DNA of 64,000 nucleotides from Prorocentrum cordatum (GCA_963575745.1 CAUYUJ010022049.1:65329-129328); one strand, 5' to 3'; shown: positions 40,263 through 52,330, counted from the first letter of the stretch. The notes: generated from the sequence alone by a model not told the origin. Made by a program: numbers and translations.

Positions 40263-40504
40263 CGGCACACCTCTCACGGGTTTGTGGGGCCACCAGGCTG
40301 TAGGGCTGAGCTTCGCAGTTTCCAGTGCCAGTTCCAGCTTCCAGTTTCCACTGTTACAGTTCTGCTTCTTGCTGCTTACTGTTCCTTGTTGATTTCTTGC
40401 TGCATACTGTTCCTTGTTGATGGACCGCGCGAGGGGGGGAGGCCCAAAACGGGCATTTTCACGACGCCCTGGGAGGGTTCTCAAAATTTCTGGGGGAGGG
40501 AAAA

Positions 40505-41165
40505 TTGACACCCCTCACACAGATCGGCGGGTCAGGGTCCAAAAACATTCGGTGGCACCCCTCACGCAGATTGGCGGGGTCAGGGTCCAAAAACATAAAG
40601 GATTTACCACATTTCTGAAATCCGGTGGTACCCCTCATGCAGATCGGCAGGGTCAGGGTCCAAAAATCTATGAGATTTGCCACATTTCTGAAATTCGGTG
40701 GCACCCCTCACGCAGATCGGCGGGCTCAGGGTCCAAAAACACAAAGGATTTGTCACATTTCTGAAATCCGGTGGCACCCCTCACGCAGATCGGCGGGGTC
40801 AGGGTCCAAAAACATATGGGATTTGCCATATTTCTGAAATTCGGTGGCACCCCTCACGCAGATCGGCGGGGTCAGGGTCCAAAGACACAAGGGATTTGCC
40901 ACATTTCTGAAATTCGGTGGCACCCCTCACGCAGATCGGCGGGGTCAGGGTGCAAAAACATATGGGATTTGCCACATTCTTGAAATTCGGTGGCACCCAT
41001 CACGCAGATCGGCGGGGTCAGGGTCCAAAAACACAAAGGATTTGCCACATTTCTGAAATCCGGTGGCACCTCTCACGCAGATCGGCGGGGTCAGGGTTCC
41101 AAAACACAGGGGATTTGCTACATTTCTGAAATTCGGCGGCACCCCTCACGCAGATCGGCAGGGTC
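40505..41165. repeat. 73-bp satellite, about 10 copies
   Basis: The unit contains GGTGGCACCCCTCACGCAGA, TCGGCGGGGTCAGGGTCCAA and GGATTTGCCACATTTCTGAA. Copies recur every 73 bp (for example 40625, 40698, 40771, 40844, 40917, 40990, 41063); the first copies are shortened. As 73 is not a multiple of three, the apparent overlapping ORFs are artefacts. 41165-41345 holds nothing recognisable. Confidence 0.95.
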
Positions 41166-41349
41166 ACGACGTCTTACCAATCGCCAGGTGTGGTAACCCC
41201 TCTGGTCATCTATTGGTTTTGCTCATTACGAGGCGGCCTCGCATGAAGTTCCGATACTGCTTCACGACAGCGCCCAGGCCTCATGAGATAGCTCTTGCAT
41301 AGCGCATTCTCCGAGAGAGGGGGCCGGCGGCAGGGGGCGAAGCCCTTAC

Positions 41350-41485
41350 GGATAAGATCTAAGATCTAGGATCGATCGAGGATCGGGGTGTGATCGAAGA
41401 TCGAATTTCGATCGAAGATCGATCGATGATCGAGGATCGAGGTTCGATGGAAGGTCGGGGATCGATCGAGGATCGACGCGACGGC
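41350..41485. repeat. GATCGA-rich short repeat
   Basis: Units such as GATCGATCGAGGATCG and GATCGAAGATCGAATTTCGA follow one another, dense in GATC and self-complementary. 41485-42100 contains frames without recognisable domains and a (CCT)-rich stretch at 41905-41965. Confidence 0.85.
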
Positions 41486-42114
41486 GACCCCCGCTCGGGC
41501 GTTCGCGGTTGGACGCTCCAGGGGCCCGGGTCGGGCCCTGGGACCCGCGGAAGTGAACCAACGGCGCGAAATCAATACAAAAGATTGGGTCGAGAGCCTT
41601 GTTTGATCGGTGGCCCCCGCAATGGCCCGAACGTGCCCCCGAAGGCATCCAAAAGGGGCCATGAAAAGAGGCATGGGGAAAGGAATATGAATGAGCGGAG
41701 TGAGGAGAAGCGGGGGACGATGGAAGATGCGAATGGGATTAGACTCAAAAGGAATGGGAGATACTCGGAGGAGTGCGGAGGAGGCTGGCGGAGGCTGCCA
41801 TCTGAAGGCCATCTTTGGGAGACGGGGCCAGTCCGCAGTCTCCACGACAATGGCGACAATCACGACGACGCCTCGACGATTCGTCCGCGCCCACTTCTCC
41901 ACCCATATCCTCTTCGTCCTCCTCCTCCTTCGCCCCCCCCCCTCCTCCCCCCCCCTCGACCCCGAGGGGCGACCGTAGGGGGGAGGGACAAGCTATGTGC
42001 GCTCGCGTCAAATCTGACGTCCTACCCTTCCCTCCCATCCCTTACCATGGCGCTGATTTTCTCTATCCGCGGACGCGTGTCGTAGCGGACTTGTGGCTCC
42101 GCGCGCGCGTGCGT

Positions 42115-42430
42115 AGTGGGTGGTGGTGCGCGTGCGTGCGTGCGTGTGTGCGTGGTTGTGGTTGTGGCTGTGGTTGTGGTCGTGGTGGTGGTGGCGGTGG
42201 TGGTGGGTTGCATTTCATGCCGCGGCATGGCGCGGGGCATGACGCCAGCGCTGCAGCGGGAGCGCGATTCGGAACGAACGGAAACGCGGAAATGAAGCCA
42301 GCGCTGCACCGGGATCGCGATTCGTAACGAGCGGAAACACGGACAGGAGGCCAGCGCTGCAGCGGGGGCGCGATTCGGAACGAACGGGTCCCGAAAATGA
42401 AGCCCGCGTCTCAGCGAGAGCAGCGTTTTG
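42115..42430. repeat. GT-rich tract and 53-bp tandem repeat
   Basis: A GTGCGTGC/GTGGTT tract (42115-42210) is followed by copies of a unit beginning GCGCTGCAGCGGGAGCGCGA at 42248, 42301 and 42354 (53-bp period) and a weaker fourth copy. 42430-42690 has no recognisable gene. Confidence 0.8.
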
Positions 42431-42693
42431 AAACAAAAATGCAAGCGAAAACCCAACTCCTGGGAATCCTGCGTGTAAAAAAACAATACGCGGGGGAGGG
42501 GGGGGGGGGCGAATGCTCCCAACCCGTCATCAGGGGAAGGGGGACAATAGTATTCATATTGAGTAATTGTAGAGGCGGAAAACAATGAGGAGCCGGGGCG
42601 GTGTTGGTCAATTCCCCTGGATGGGGGCTTCGACGGTTCCTCCTCTCCCCCCTCGTCCTCCATCTCTTCTTGCGCCTCCACCCCCTCGCCCTC

Positions 42694-42891
42694 CTATCCC
42701 TCCGTTTCCCGAAGGGCTTCCAGGGCGGTTGGGGGGGCGGGCGCGCGGTCGAGTAGCTCGGCCAAACGTTGCCCCGACGCTCGGCCACGTAGGCGTATCC
42801 TACAGAAGGCAGGGGGGGCGGTCATTGGCCGGAGGCGTGTTCGATAATATTCAACCACGGCTCTCCATTTTTCATCGTGCTCTCGTGTCAT
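42694..42891 (-). pseudogene. fragment related to the 492-1178 protein
   Basis: KWRAVVEYYRTRLRPMTAPPAF, then RGRASGQRLAELL and PTALEALRE align loosely with LWLDYRRRYGEPPPLPAF, GQMLGQHLSKLI and PLWNSLAP of the protein at 492-1178. At DNA level both have CGCCTTCGATAAT-like and GGCAGGG.G-GGCGGT motifs. It has no start context or partner exon that I can see. Treat it as a possible relic of the same small family. Confidence 0.35.
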
Positions 42892-42930
42892 GTCATGAAA
42901 TGCATTCCCAACGACGAACGAAGCGTGCTA

Positions 42931-43472
42931 TTAATGATATTTCAAAAATGTATTCTTGTGTACAATACCCTTCGAAAATCTAGGAAAACAAGCGTAATCG
43001 TACACGAGTGACCGTTGGTTCATTCGTAAAACGACGCATTGAAACATTTCAGGAACAGGTGGAAGTACAATCCTTATCCTCTTGGAGCCAGTGGCCTTGC
43101 TGTGGACCAACTGGCGATCTGATACTCCAAAATTGACGACGTTCCATTCTGCATCTTTGAGCAATTGGCCAAACTTCCGCGCGATGAGGTGCAAAACATA
43201 TGCACGACATACCTAAACAAAATGGACCGATATTGCACATTTTCATTGTCTGCAATTTGCTTGGCCTCGATTGAACGCCTGTCTTTGATGCCCCGTGGCG
43301 CGAAAGCTGCTGCCTGTGCCTCGGCGAGCTCGTAAAAATCAGCCCCTCGAGGGGAATACGCCATCACCGAAGTAAGCGAACACCTCCATTTAGTTGGCCG
43401 AATGAAACTCAAAACTTGGTCCAAGTAATTGGCTAAATGGCTTGCGCATGGTAAATGGACTGTGATGCTCAC
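42931..43472 (-). pseudogene. hypothetical coding remnant, frameshifted
   Basis: Two minus-strand frames join near 43200 into a plausible protein of about 180 residues. The first part has YSPRGADFYELAEAQAAAFA, DRRSIEAKQIADNENVQYRS and YVVHM. The second has ARKFGQLLKDAEWNVVNFGV, KRIRIVLPPVPEMFQCVVLR and QRSLVYDYACFPRF. No family recognised. The region is less GC-rich than its surroundings. 43500-44090 holds no gene that I can support. Confidence 0.4.
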
Positions 43473-44099
43473 GCGTTACAAGGTGTAAACGGGTAACATC
43501 GTGCTCCTACCTTTCTATTTGTATTTCGTGTGTCCCCCCCTCCTCTCCTCTCGCCATTCTAACCCTGAAGCGAAGTTCGGGGCGATCGAGGGGCGCGGGC
43601 CCCCTTCTTTTATCGAGCTCCTCCAAGATGGCCCTAAGACGGTCCAAGTTGGCCGAAGAAGGCCTGCAGTGAACGCTCCCCGGAAGATATGAGAATTCGC
43701 AGCCGGAAATGATGTGAAGATACCTGCGGTTTTCACTGATTCATCAAGTGTCCTTGCATTGAGTTGCATAAGTCAGAAAACTCGCACGTTCGAAACAGAC
43801 ATGTCAAAACTGGATGGCTTCACCAACCTGATGGGGCGCAATGCGTTGCCAAATACGGGATCTAGTTAAGCGGTCTGCCCAGGGCCGTCACTGATGTGGA
43901 AGCGTCATACTTCGCATCGAGACCATTGCGATGGCAGCGCGAATCGATCACCTTAAACAGAAATCCGGTCACGAAGTTTTTCCTGGTAAGGTCAGCGGGG
44001 GATGGAGGATGAAGGATGCTCAACGTGCTTCAGGAAGCTCACTAATCACCCCAAAACGGTTCCAAGCGGTCACGGATATTCCCAAGGGCGCCACCAAGA

Positions 44100-46690
44100 G
44101 GGTTGAGTTTTCTAATGTCGCCAAACTTGCTTCTGCTGATACAACCAAAATTGGCTTTTGTTCTAAAGTGACAGAGCTCGCGTTTGCCACTCTACCCGGA
44201 CTTGCCATTGCGAGTCCAACCATGTTTTAAGGAGCCGTCACATTTGCATTCGCGAACCCAACCCAACCTAGCTTTTGCCAGGTGGGCCAAGCGTACGTTA
44301 GCTATCGTAAGCAAGCTTGCTCATGCGAGTCAAGGGCGCATTTTTTGGTTGCGAGACACTAGTCGAAGTAGCTTGTGCTAGTATAGACGAACCTACTTTT
44401 GCCAGTCTAACCAAGCGTGAACCGCCAGACTATTATAATCCAACCAAGCGTATTCTTGCGAATCTAAGCGGTATTGCGTGTTTTGTGAAACCATTCCCAT
44501 AATGAATTTGGGTAATCTAAGCAGACTTGCTTTTGCGAGCCACCAAACCTGTTTTTCTTTTTGCAACGTAGTAGAACTTACTTTTGGGAATGTGATCAAA
44601 CTTGCTCTTGCGCAGCGAGTCGATCTTGCTGCCGCTAACCTCGTCAGGCCTGGCGTTGCCCATATTACCAACCTGGCGATTGTCTATCTAGCCATACATT
44701 CTTTTAGTCGAACCAGACATGTTTGTTCATGCAGGACAAATCGAAGTCGGCGGTGATAACTTAACCAACCTTGGAGTTATACTTATACCAAAGTTGCTTT
44801 GCCAATCTGACTAAATCGAATTTGGCGCTGCTAATTGGACCAACCTTGCAAGTGCACTTGTAACCAAACTTGCCTTGCCAATCCGACCCAGCTTGCCAGC
44901 GATAGTCCAACCGCACTTCTTGCGGGACGAATCGGTTCTCGTTCTGCAAGCCTAACTTAATTGGGCGCTGCTAAACTGTGGAGGGTTGCGCTTGCAAAAC
45001 AACCCACACATCTCTTGCGAGTCTAACTCACCCTGCTGTTGCGAGACGATTTGAATTTGATTTTGCTAACATGCCCACCATGCCTGAACTTGCTTCTTGC
45101 GGATGTACCCCGATTTTCTGGTAAAGCAAACCGGGCTTACCCTGTTTGACCTGACGACGCTCGCGCGTGACAGTATCGGGACCTGCTGTCGCGGGACTAA
45201 CCAACCTTGCTTTTGCAAGTGCAAACAAACGTGATGTTGCTAAACGGTTCGGACTTGCGTTTGCAAGTGTAACCAAGCGTGCGTTTGCGAATATCAGACA
45301 CCTTGCTTTCGCAAAAAGAAATAACCCACGCTTGCTTTTACATGCATACTCAATGTGTTTCTTCCTTCCCGGGCCTCACGGGACCAGCTTTTGCGACTCT
45401 AGCAAAACTTGATTGCGCGATTCTAACCAGGCCAGCTCGTGCCAGTGTATTTCAACTGGCTTTTGCCAATCTAAGCAACGCTGCTTTTAAGAAGCAAAGC
45501 GAACTTTTGGTTTTGCGAGTCTGACCTAGATTTCTTTTGTCAACCTGACCAAACTTGCCGTTCCAAATCTAAACCAACATGTTTTTGCCAATGTAGACCC
45601 TTTTTTTTTCGGCGAGGTTGGTCGTACGTGATCAGGCGAGTTCAAAAACAGTTTCCGCCAACCAAAACAAACTCGACTTTGCAAATCTACTCGCGCTTGC
45701 GTTTGTAAGGCTAGTCGGACTAGATGTTGCGAGTCTGGTCAAATTTGCTCGCGTCGTTCTGAGCATTCTTGCGTTTGCAGGTATAACCCATGCAGCTTTC
45801 GCGTGTTTGGCTAACTGTGTCTTTGCGGGTATAACCAAACTTGTCTTTGCAGAACTGGTCCAACGCTAGTATAACTAGACTTGCGTTTGTCGATCGAGCC
45901 CAACTTGCTTTTGCAAAGCAAGGCAAACCTGCTTTGGCGAAACTAATCGAACTTGCTTCCGCGACCCTGGCACAACTTGATTTTGCTAATCTAATCATAC
46001 TTGCGCTTCTCAATATAATTAAACTTGGTTGCGCGAGTCTAACCAGTCATGCACTTGCCAGGCCCAGCGTGCGTGTGCCAATATAACCAGACTTGCTTTC
46101 GACAGCGTCAACAAACTTCTCTTTGCGGTTCGAGTGCACTTGCTTTTGCTATGCAAATCGAACATGTTTTCGCTCGCCTAACCAATCTTGCTTTTGCAAA
46201 TCCAACCGAATGCGCGTTCGACCAAAACACAAATCGAACCAACAAACCATAACAACATTATGTCTGACGAACCAACATACGTGCTTTTTCTAGGGCAGCA
46301 CAGTCTGCGGTTGCGGTTCTAATCCGCATTGGCTTCGCGAGCCTAGGCAATCTTCCCTTTGCGACCCTAACCAAACTTTTGTTTACGAGTCTACCGGAAC
46401 TTCTCTTTCCCAGTGTAACAAAAACATGGTTTCGCGCGTCTGTCACGACTCTTGGTTGCCGGATTTGAGCCTGTTGTTAAAAGTATGAGTAAACGTTCGT
46501 TTGCGACACTAATCTTGTTTGCTTTCGCAGCCATAGCCCACATTAGGATTGTATACATAGCCAGGCTTGCTTCCAAAGGTCTAACCGCACTGGCGCGTGC
46601 GAGTCTAACGGGCTTTGCCATTGCGAAGCGAATCGCACATGTTTTGGCGCATCTAAATTTCTTGAAGTTCCTACCGATACTTGCGCTATA
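44100..46690. repeat. degenerate minisatellite with a 24-bp (8-codon) unit, about 2.6 kb
   Basis: The consensus unit is ACTTGCTTTTGCGAGTCTAA plus CCAA. Runs of exact 24-bp spacing are easy to see (for example 45908-46045). About 100 units are present with heavy substitution and small indels. One plus frame reads LAFASLTK-like octapeptides and one minus frame reads LVRLAKAS-like octapeptides. Stops occur in every long stretch, so the present copy is not a single gene. Confidence 0.9.
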
Positions 46691-46769
46691 ACGCCTACCA
46701 TGACTCCTACTCGGAATCGAAGTCGGGCTCCTTGTAGGACTCCTCGTATGACTCTTACTGGGACCTGTA

Positions 46770-47605
46770 CTCCGGCTCTGCCCGCCCTCTTCCTCCTCCT
46801 TCCTGCGCCGCCTTCCTCCTCATTGTTCCTCCTCCTCCTCCTCCCTCTCCTCCTTCTTCCTCTTCATCCTCCTCCTCAGCCCTCTTCCTCCTTCCTCCTC
46901 CCTCCCCCCTCCTCCTCTTTACTTGTCCTCATCCTTCCTCCTCCTCCTCCTCCTCCTTCCTGCTCCTCCCCCTTCCTCACCTTCCTCCTTCTCTTCCTTC
47001 GCCCACCTCGGTTTCCCTCATCTTTCATCATCGAAATTCTTCCTCAGCCCCCTTTCTCCTTCTCCCGGTCTTCTCCTCGTCCTCCCCCCTGCTTCCTCCC
47101 CCCCGTCCTCCGTCCACCCCCGTGTTCTTCCTCCCCCTCCCCCTTCCCTCTCGTTCCTCCTCCTTCGTCCTCCTTCCTCCTCCCCCCCCCCCCCTCCGTC
47201 CCCCTCTTCCCTGTCCTTCCTCCTCCTCCCCCCTCCCTCCTCGTCCTCCTCCGTCTCCTCCTCCTCCCCCTCCTCCTCCTCCTTTGTCCATCCTCCTCCC
47301 CTCCCTCCATTCCTCCCTCCCTCCTCCTCGTCCTCCCCCCTTCCCCTCCTTTCCCCCCCTCCCCCTCCCCCTTTCCCCCTCCTCCTGCTGCATTCCTCCT
47401 CCTTCCCCCTTCTCCTGCTTCGTTCCACCCCTTCCTCCTTTCTTATTTTCCTCCTCCTTTCCCCCCCCCCCCTTCATCCTCTTATCCTCGTTGTTCCCCC
47501 TCCTCCTTCCCCCCCCCCTCCCCTCCCCCCCCCCCCCCTCCTCCTCATCCTTCCTCCTCGTGCTTCCCCCCCCCCCCTTTTCCCCCCCCCCCTCCTTTTT
47601 TTCGC
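46770..47605. repeat. long C/T-only (polypyrimidine) tract
   Basis: About 800 bp of plus-strand pyrimidines (CTC, CCT, TTCC, C-runs) with very few purines. The poly-Pro/Ser/Leu and poly-Gly/Arg/Glu open frames over it, up to 410 codons, are artefacts. 47605-48220 has no recognisable gene. A GGCGTCTTCGGGGCC-type minisatellite segment lies at 47948-48010. Confidence 0.9.
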
Positions 47606-48224
47606 GCGCGCGGGCGGTCCGGGTTTCGATGCAAACGTTTTTGGAAATTGTCGCGCACGCGCCGTCTGTCTCTGTCGCCAGGGCGCCCGATCTTTCACGC
47701 CGAGGGTCTGGTTTTGCGTTCGCGTGCCAACCGCGCCCCTTGGCGCAGCCCTGACCACCGACGCCCAAAGGGCTGGTGGGATTTCCGATTATTCGTTGCC
47801 GTCTTGGGCGCCGCCGCGGGGCGTTACTTGGGCGGTTTGCACGCTTCGCGGGCCGTCTTGGTCGCAGTGGAAGCCCCAAGAAGCGCGCGCCAAAAACGTC
47901 AGTTTCCCTTGAAAAGTCGACCATTTTCCTGATTGGAATGGAACTCTCTCGGTGTGCCTCTTGGGGCGTCTTCGGGGCCTTTGACGGCCTTCTGGGCGTC
48001 GTGGGGGTCGTCTTGGAAGGCATCCAGAATCATCGGCGCACGCTTCCCAGCGTCCCGAAGCCATCTTCGGACGATCTTGGACGGCCCCCGATGCGGACCC
48101 CACGCGACAAGATGGTTGGATATCACACTTAGGATGAGAATCCGGTCCGGGGGGGCCGCAAAACTTCCAGGGGGAGGTGGCGGGAGTAGGAAGTCCGGAT
48201 CATGCTGCTCTGCGGGAGGCCGCC

Positions 48225-49147
48225 TCAGAGATGGCTCATGGCGTGCAGCTGGGGGCCGTCATAGAACAGGTTGCAGCGCTTCCAGGGGCCGTCGTAGCGC
48301 TGGCTCAAGATGAGATGTAGGGGCCGTGGGCTGCTGATCAATGTCGTTCGTCGCTCTGCCCGTGGGTCGCGATCAGGGTCGCGCCGACGCTTCCGCTTCG
48401 TAGACGGTGATGTCCCCCGCGCGGCCTCCTCCTCTTCGTCGACGACAAGATGGTCCAGCGCCTGATTGTTGTAATATTTGATGTTGAAGGCATGGTGCCT
48501 CAAGGTGGCCAATTGTATCACGTTGCCTGTAGTTTCCTCCTTCTCCGTGCGGTCGAACTCGTGGTGGGGCAAGTTGACCTCTCGCTTAAAAACTCCACCG
48601 CTTTCGCGAGCCTTGCCGGCCCGCTCTTCCGCGCGGATTCTCACAAACCACGCCGTGGCGCAGACTTCGCGCAGACAGCCCGCTCTCAAAGTCTCGGACT
48701 GAATGTCTTTCGCCTTCCGCGCCTGCTTGATGCCGCCCATCAGGAGCGACGCCCTCGCGCTCAACCGTTCCCGCGCATCGCGCAGTTCTGGTTCCAAGGC
48801 CTCGGGGAAGTCCCCCTTCTTCTTCGGAAATGCCTCTTCTCCTTTCCTGCGGGCCCCCTTTGGGGATTGCTCTTCCATGTCAAGGGGGGCGTCCTGCATT
48901 CCCCTCGCAACGTTTGCTGCGGCCGTCGAAACGTGCTCGCGCACTCTGGAAGAGCGCGCCCGGGACGGCCCACCTTCTCCCCCTCCCGCGCGGGGGCCGC
49001 CCTCTCCGCCTGAGCTCTCGCCCTAGACCTCGTCATCGGCCCAGTCGCAACTTCCCCTTCGTCTTGCGCCTCGGGGTCAGCGCGCGTCGCCTCCCCCTCT
49101 GCATCTCCGCCCGACTCCGGCTGGTCTCTCTCGTCTTTTCCAAGCAC
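48225..49147 (-). CDS. hypothetical basic protein, probably frameshifted or spliced
   Basis: Two minus-strand frames look coding. 49147-48965 has MLGKDERDQPESGGDAEGEA and MTRSRARAQAERAAPAREGE. 48944-48225 reads AAANVARGMQDAPLDMEEQS, KKGDFPEALEPELRDARERL, KREVNLPHHEFDRTEKEETT and YNNQALDHLVVDEEEEAARG, then a basic patch KRKRRRDPDRDPRAERR and YDGPWKRCNLFYDGP. Joining them needs one frame change near 48955, which could be an intron or a frameshift. It has helical, charged, gag-like composition but no Cys knuckle. Family not recognised. It may be a host nuclear protein or ORF1 of another element. Confidence 0.5.
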
Positions 49148-49409
49148 CTCCTCCTCATCTGCAGCGCAACTCCGCCTGGGCGCTGACCTACATCCGGAGG
49201 CTCCCTCCGCGGCGGCTGCCTTCCTCTTGAAGTTGCGCGCTCTTTTCGAATGGCAAACGGGGTAACTATGGCGCGACGTGTTTCTGGTTACTGAATCTCA
49301 CACAACCCGCACTCTGTATCTCGCAATTTTACCTCCGGTTGTAGCTCGCCGAGGATCGACGTTGGAGTTATCCTTCTCTGCGCACCGCAGATTCCTGCAC
49401 CCGCTTCAG

Positions 49410-49930
49410 CTTCTCCACACTTGGAGCTGCGCGAAGCGGAGCGTAGACGGGAAGCCCCTTTGCCTTTGCGCAGACCTCGTCTTGCCCGGCTGCGAGCTCG
49501 ACACGCGGGACTGGTTCGGCCTGGACATGAGGACGCGTGCGGATCACTAAACGCGGGGCGCCACCAGCGAATCCATCCGCGCCTTCACTGCGAAGATCGA
49601 CAACGACGAGCGCCTGGAGGCGGAGGATCGACGGGAAAAGCTGTTGATGTATGCGGCGCCCTTCGCGCGGACCAAAACGTGATTTTCGACGATGGCGCGG
49701 GGGCGTCCTGGAGCTTCTGGGAAGAAACGGCGGCGACGGCGCACCCGTTCAACAGAGAGGCTCTCAAGGCGCTGGCGAAAAAAGGCCTGGGATGTGGGTG
49801 AAGCGTCCGAACAAAGGCGGCGCATTTTGAATCCGCCACTGGTGGGCGCCCCGCATTCGAGCGCCGAGACGAAAAACGCCGCGGTGGAGGAAGGCGTGGA
49901 CAAGGGGCTCGATCTAGATGCGAGGTAGCG
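49410..49930 (+). pseudogene. decayed coding remnant, possibly a LINE ORF1
   Basis: Plus-strand peptides in alternating frames make a coherent order: ELREAERRREAPLPLRRPRL, SIRAFTAKIDNDERLEAEDR, REKLLMYAAPFARTKT ending at a TGA (49680-49682), then in another frame DDGAGASWSFWEETAATAHP and FNREALKALAKKGLG. The mix of charged helices and a WSFWEE-like segment recalls ORF1 C-terminal domains, but I cannot assign it. Frameshifts and a stop indicate decay. 49930-50450 is weakly coding at best. Confidence 0.35.
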
Positions 49931-50455
49931 TTTGGCTAGGGATACTTACGATGCAGCTCTGATTAATCCCCCTGGAGGGGATGTGGGACGAACGGGAAAA
50001 GCTGCTGGAGGCGGGGCAGAAACTGGTATGGGCGCCGTTCGTACGCCTTGCGAAGGAGCTTGCAGGGTATGCCGAGCTTACGTCTGGCGTCCTCGCCGAC
50101 CACTTGAGACTGACGAGCTTCTGGTCGTCGCCAGGCTTGCGCCGCTGTTGTGTGACAGGGGCAACGCTTGTGGAGGGCCCCGGAAATGCTCTGCTGCCCA
50201 AAACCCGACGTTCGGTATCTGGGGGCCCGACAACGGAAGACGGGCCCCGACTCGAAGGTAAACCGCCGAGAGATCCGGAGGACACCCTTGGCCGCACCCG
50301 TCCCAGACATCCGGCGTCATGATCAATTGTCCGGAACCGGCTTTCCACCCCGAGTCGTCTTCGCGACGCTCCCGAGGCCCGGCGAAGGCCTGCGCGCGCG
50401 GAAGGTCGCCGATAACCTGTAGCACAAATTGCTCGAGACGGCGGAGATCCGGGAA

Positions 50456-50456
<1 letters not shown>

Positions 50457-50510
<54 letters not shown>
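50457..50510. repeat. (GAC)n microsatellite
   Basis: Eighteen pure ACG/GAC triplets. The GC-rich sequence around it (50510-51400) has several open frames on both strands but no recognisable domain. Confidence 0.92.
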
Positions 50511-51399
50511 CCTCGTGCCGGGCGGCGGCCCTTCCCGCAACCGCGCAACCACCAGGCTCGCGGCTCGCCGCCGCGCGCCCGCGGTCCGCGGCGCCGCGCC
50601 GGCGCGGCCCAGCATCGGCGCGGGCCGGGACCCAAACCTCCGACGCCCCCAGACCTCCTCCAGCGCCGATTTCTCCCAACCAGACCCGCCCTCCAGGATC
50701 GAAAAATCGACGGTGAAGGGAAATCCAAGTCGCGCGAAAGTCACGACGGAGATTGTCGGCAATTTTCGACCTCTGGTGGCCCACGCCTATCCTCGGGAGC
50801 GTCAAACAGTACACGGGAGGGGAAAGCGGTCCCGAGAAAGGCCTCCGAATCTCCAGGGGGCGGCGTCGTGTGTTTCTCACGATGTCGGGTGCATCGGGAG
50901 GGCGCGAGGCGTGGCCGGACCGCGGCCTGCGAGCCGCCCAACGAACGCCGCGACCTCGACCGCCGCCGATGGCGGCCGCGGGCCCTGCTGCGAGTACTCG
51001 GCCGCCGGCACAGACCTCTTCCAGCCTGCTTCCCGTAAGCATCGGCGGTCCTCCAGCGGTATCCGGCTGCTCTACTGCGCGGGAGCTGGACGGTTGCGCA
51101 AAACAAGTCCGAGATAGAGCACCCACCCAACCAGGACGCGGGCGACGGACGGAAGCCGCCTCCCAGACTTCCGAAGGTCGCGGAGAGAGGGAACAACGAC
51201 GGCCAGCCCCTCCCTGGTGATGGGCCTCCTCGGAGGCCGGCCAAACCTCTGACGTCGCATGTTCTCCCTAACCTCGGCCTCCACGGGTCCAGTTTCCCTT
51301 CCCGAGCCAATGATTGAAGTGCCTCGGGGTCGCTCGAAGCCCCCAGGGGCTCGAGAAAAATGGAAGCCCTGCTTCTCTGATTTAGACGGGGTGACAAGA

Positions 51400-52330
51400 T
51401 AAAAACGCAAGGCGGCTGACATTCTATAGTGAGGATGGAGTATATCGAGATATTGAACTGACATTCGAAAACAACAACACAGGAGAGTATAAAGATATGT
51501 TGGCGCGATGGATACTGTTTTCAAAAAGCGCCCTCTTCCATGCCATATGCACTTTCGAAGAAAAATATCCACATACCTCAAAAAGGCGAAAGCCGAAAGT
51601 GACTCATGCTGAATTGTTAAACAAGATTGTATATGTATGCAGCACCAGTTGTTTTTGACGAAATTAACCACAAATTGACAAGAAGGGTCGTGCAAAACAG
51701 TTCACCACTATTGTGCATAGTGGTCAAAAGCAAAGCTTTGCGAAACAATATTATACTCGTTGACCAACACACTTACTTCGATCGGAAGTGGTAGTATGCT
51801 CGTTGATATTAGCTTCGTGAAACATGTACATGGTGTAGGTGTGTTAGGTCGCTATCAAACAGACCGATATCGATTTCCGACATATCAACAAAAAATTGTT
51901 TACGCATGCTCGTGGAACTCTTTTGTGCATGGTTGTACACAAAGCCGATCGGAACGGCTCCTTAACATTGAGACGTATGGTGGGCACTTATCATCGAATA
52001 TGATCCCGCATCATCGGTATCAATTCTATTCCAGCAGATACAGGATACGATTCAGACACGTGCCGTAAAACATGCGATTCATACCATTTGTCGCCATTAA
52101 TTCCACGCACAAGAACGCGTGAAACATACCCCGGAATGAACTTCATTGGACAAACTTTCGGTTTGCTCTGTCAATTTCATAGAGCTCGCGCTCGATATGA
52201 AAAGCATGTTCGGAATTCAAAATCTATGCACTTTATCGCTCTCTCGATAATTATCAGCCGTCGATTTCAATGAAACGTGATGCTTTGATTCAGTTTGATT
52301 TTCAAAACTCCAGCCAAGGATGCCGTCGGC
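51400..52330. other. AT-rich island without recognisable gene
   Basis: Base composition drops sharply to AT-rich for about 900 bp in an otherwise GC-rich window and rises again after 52330. It contains short, scattered ORFs (the longest about 100 codons at 51760-52068) with no recognisable motif. I see no tRNA, rRNA or phage-like content. Confidence 0.5.

Noticed and set aside
40505-41165. 73-bp repeats as a CRISPR array
   Set aside because: The whole 73-bp unit is repeated with no unique spacers, no cas genes are present, and the DNA is eukaryotic.
44100-46690. 24-bp repeats as a CRISPR array or as one long gene
   Set aside because: Units are contiguous without spacers, and stops interrupt all long frames.
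46700-48023. Large Pro/Ser/Leu and Gly/Arg/Glu frames (329-410 codons)
   Set aside because: They are generated by the polypyrimidine tract. No domain or biased codon structure is visible.
48289-48312. CGTAGCGCTGGCTCAAG as an SL relic
   Set aside because: It needs a three-base deletion plus mismatches, and it lies inside a duplicated GACGGCCCCTGGAAGCG-type coding segment (YDGPW..YDGP) that explains it better.
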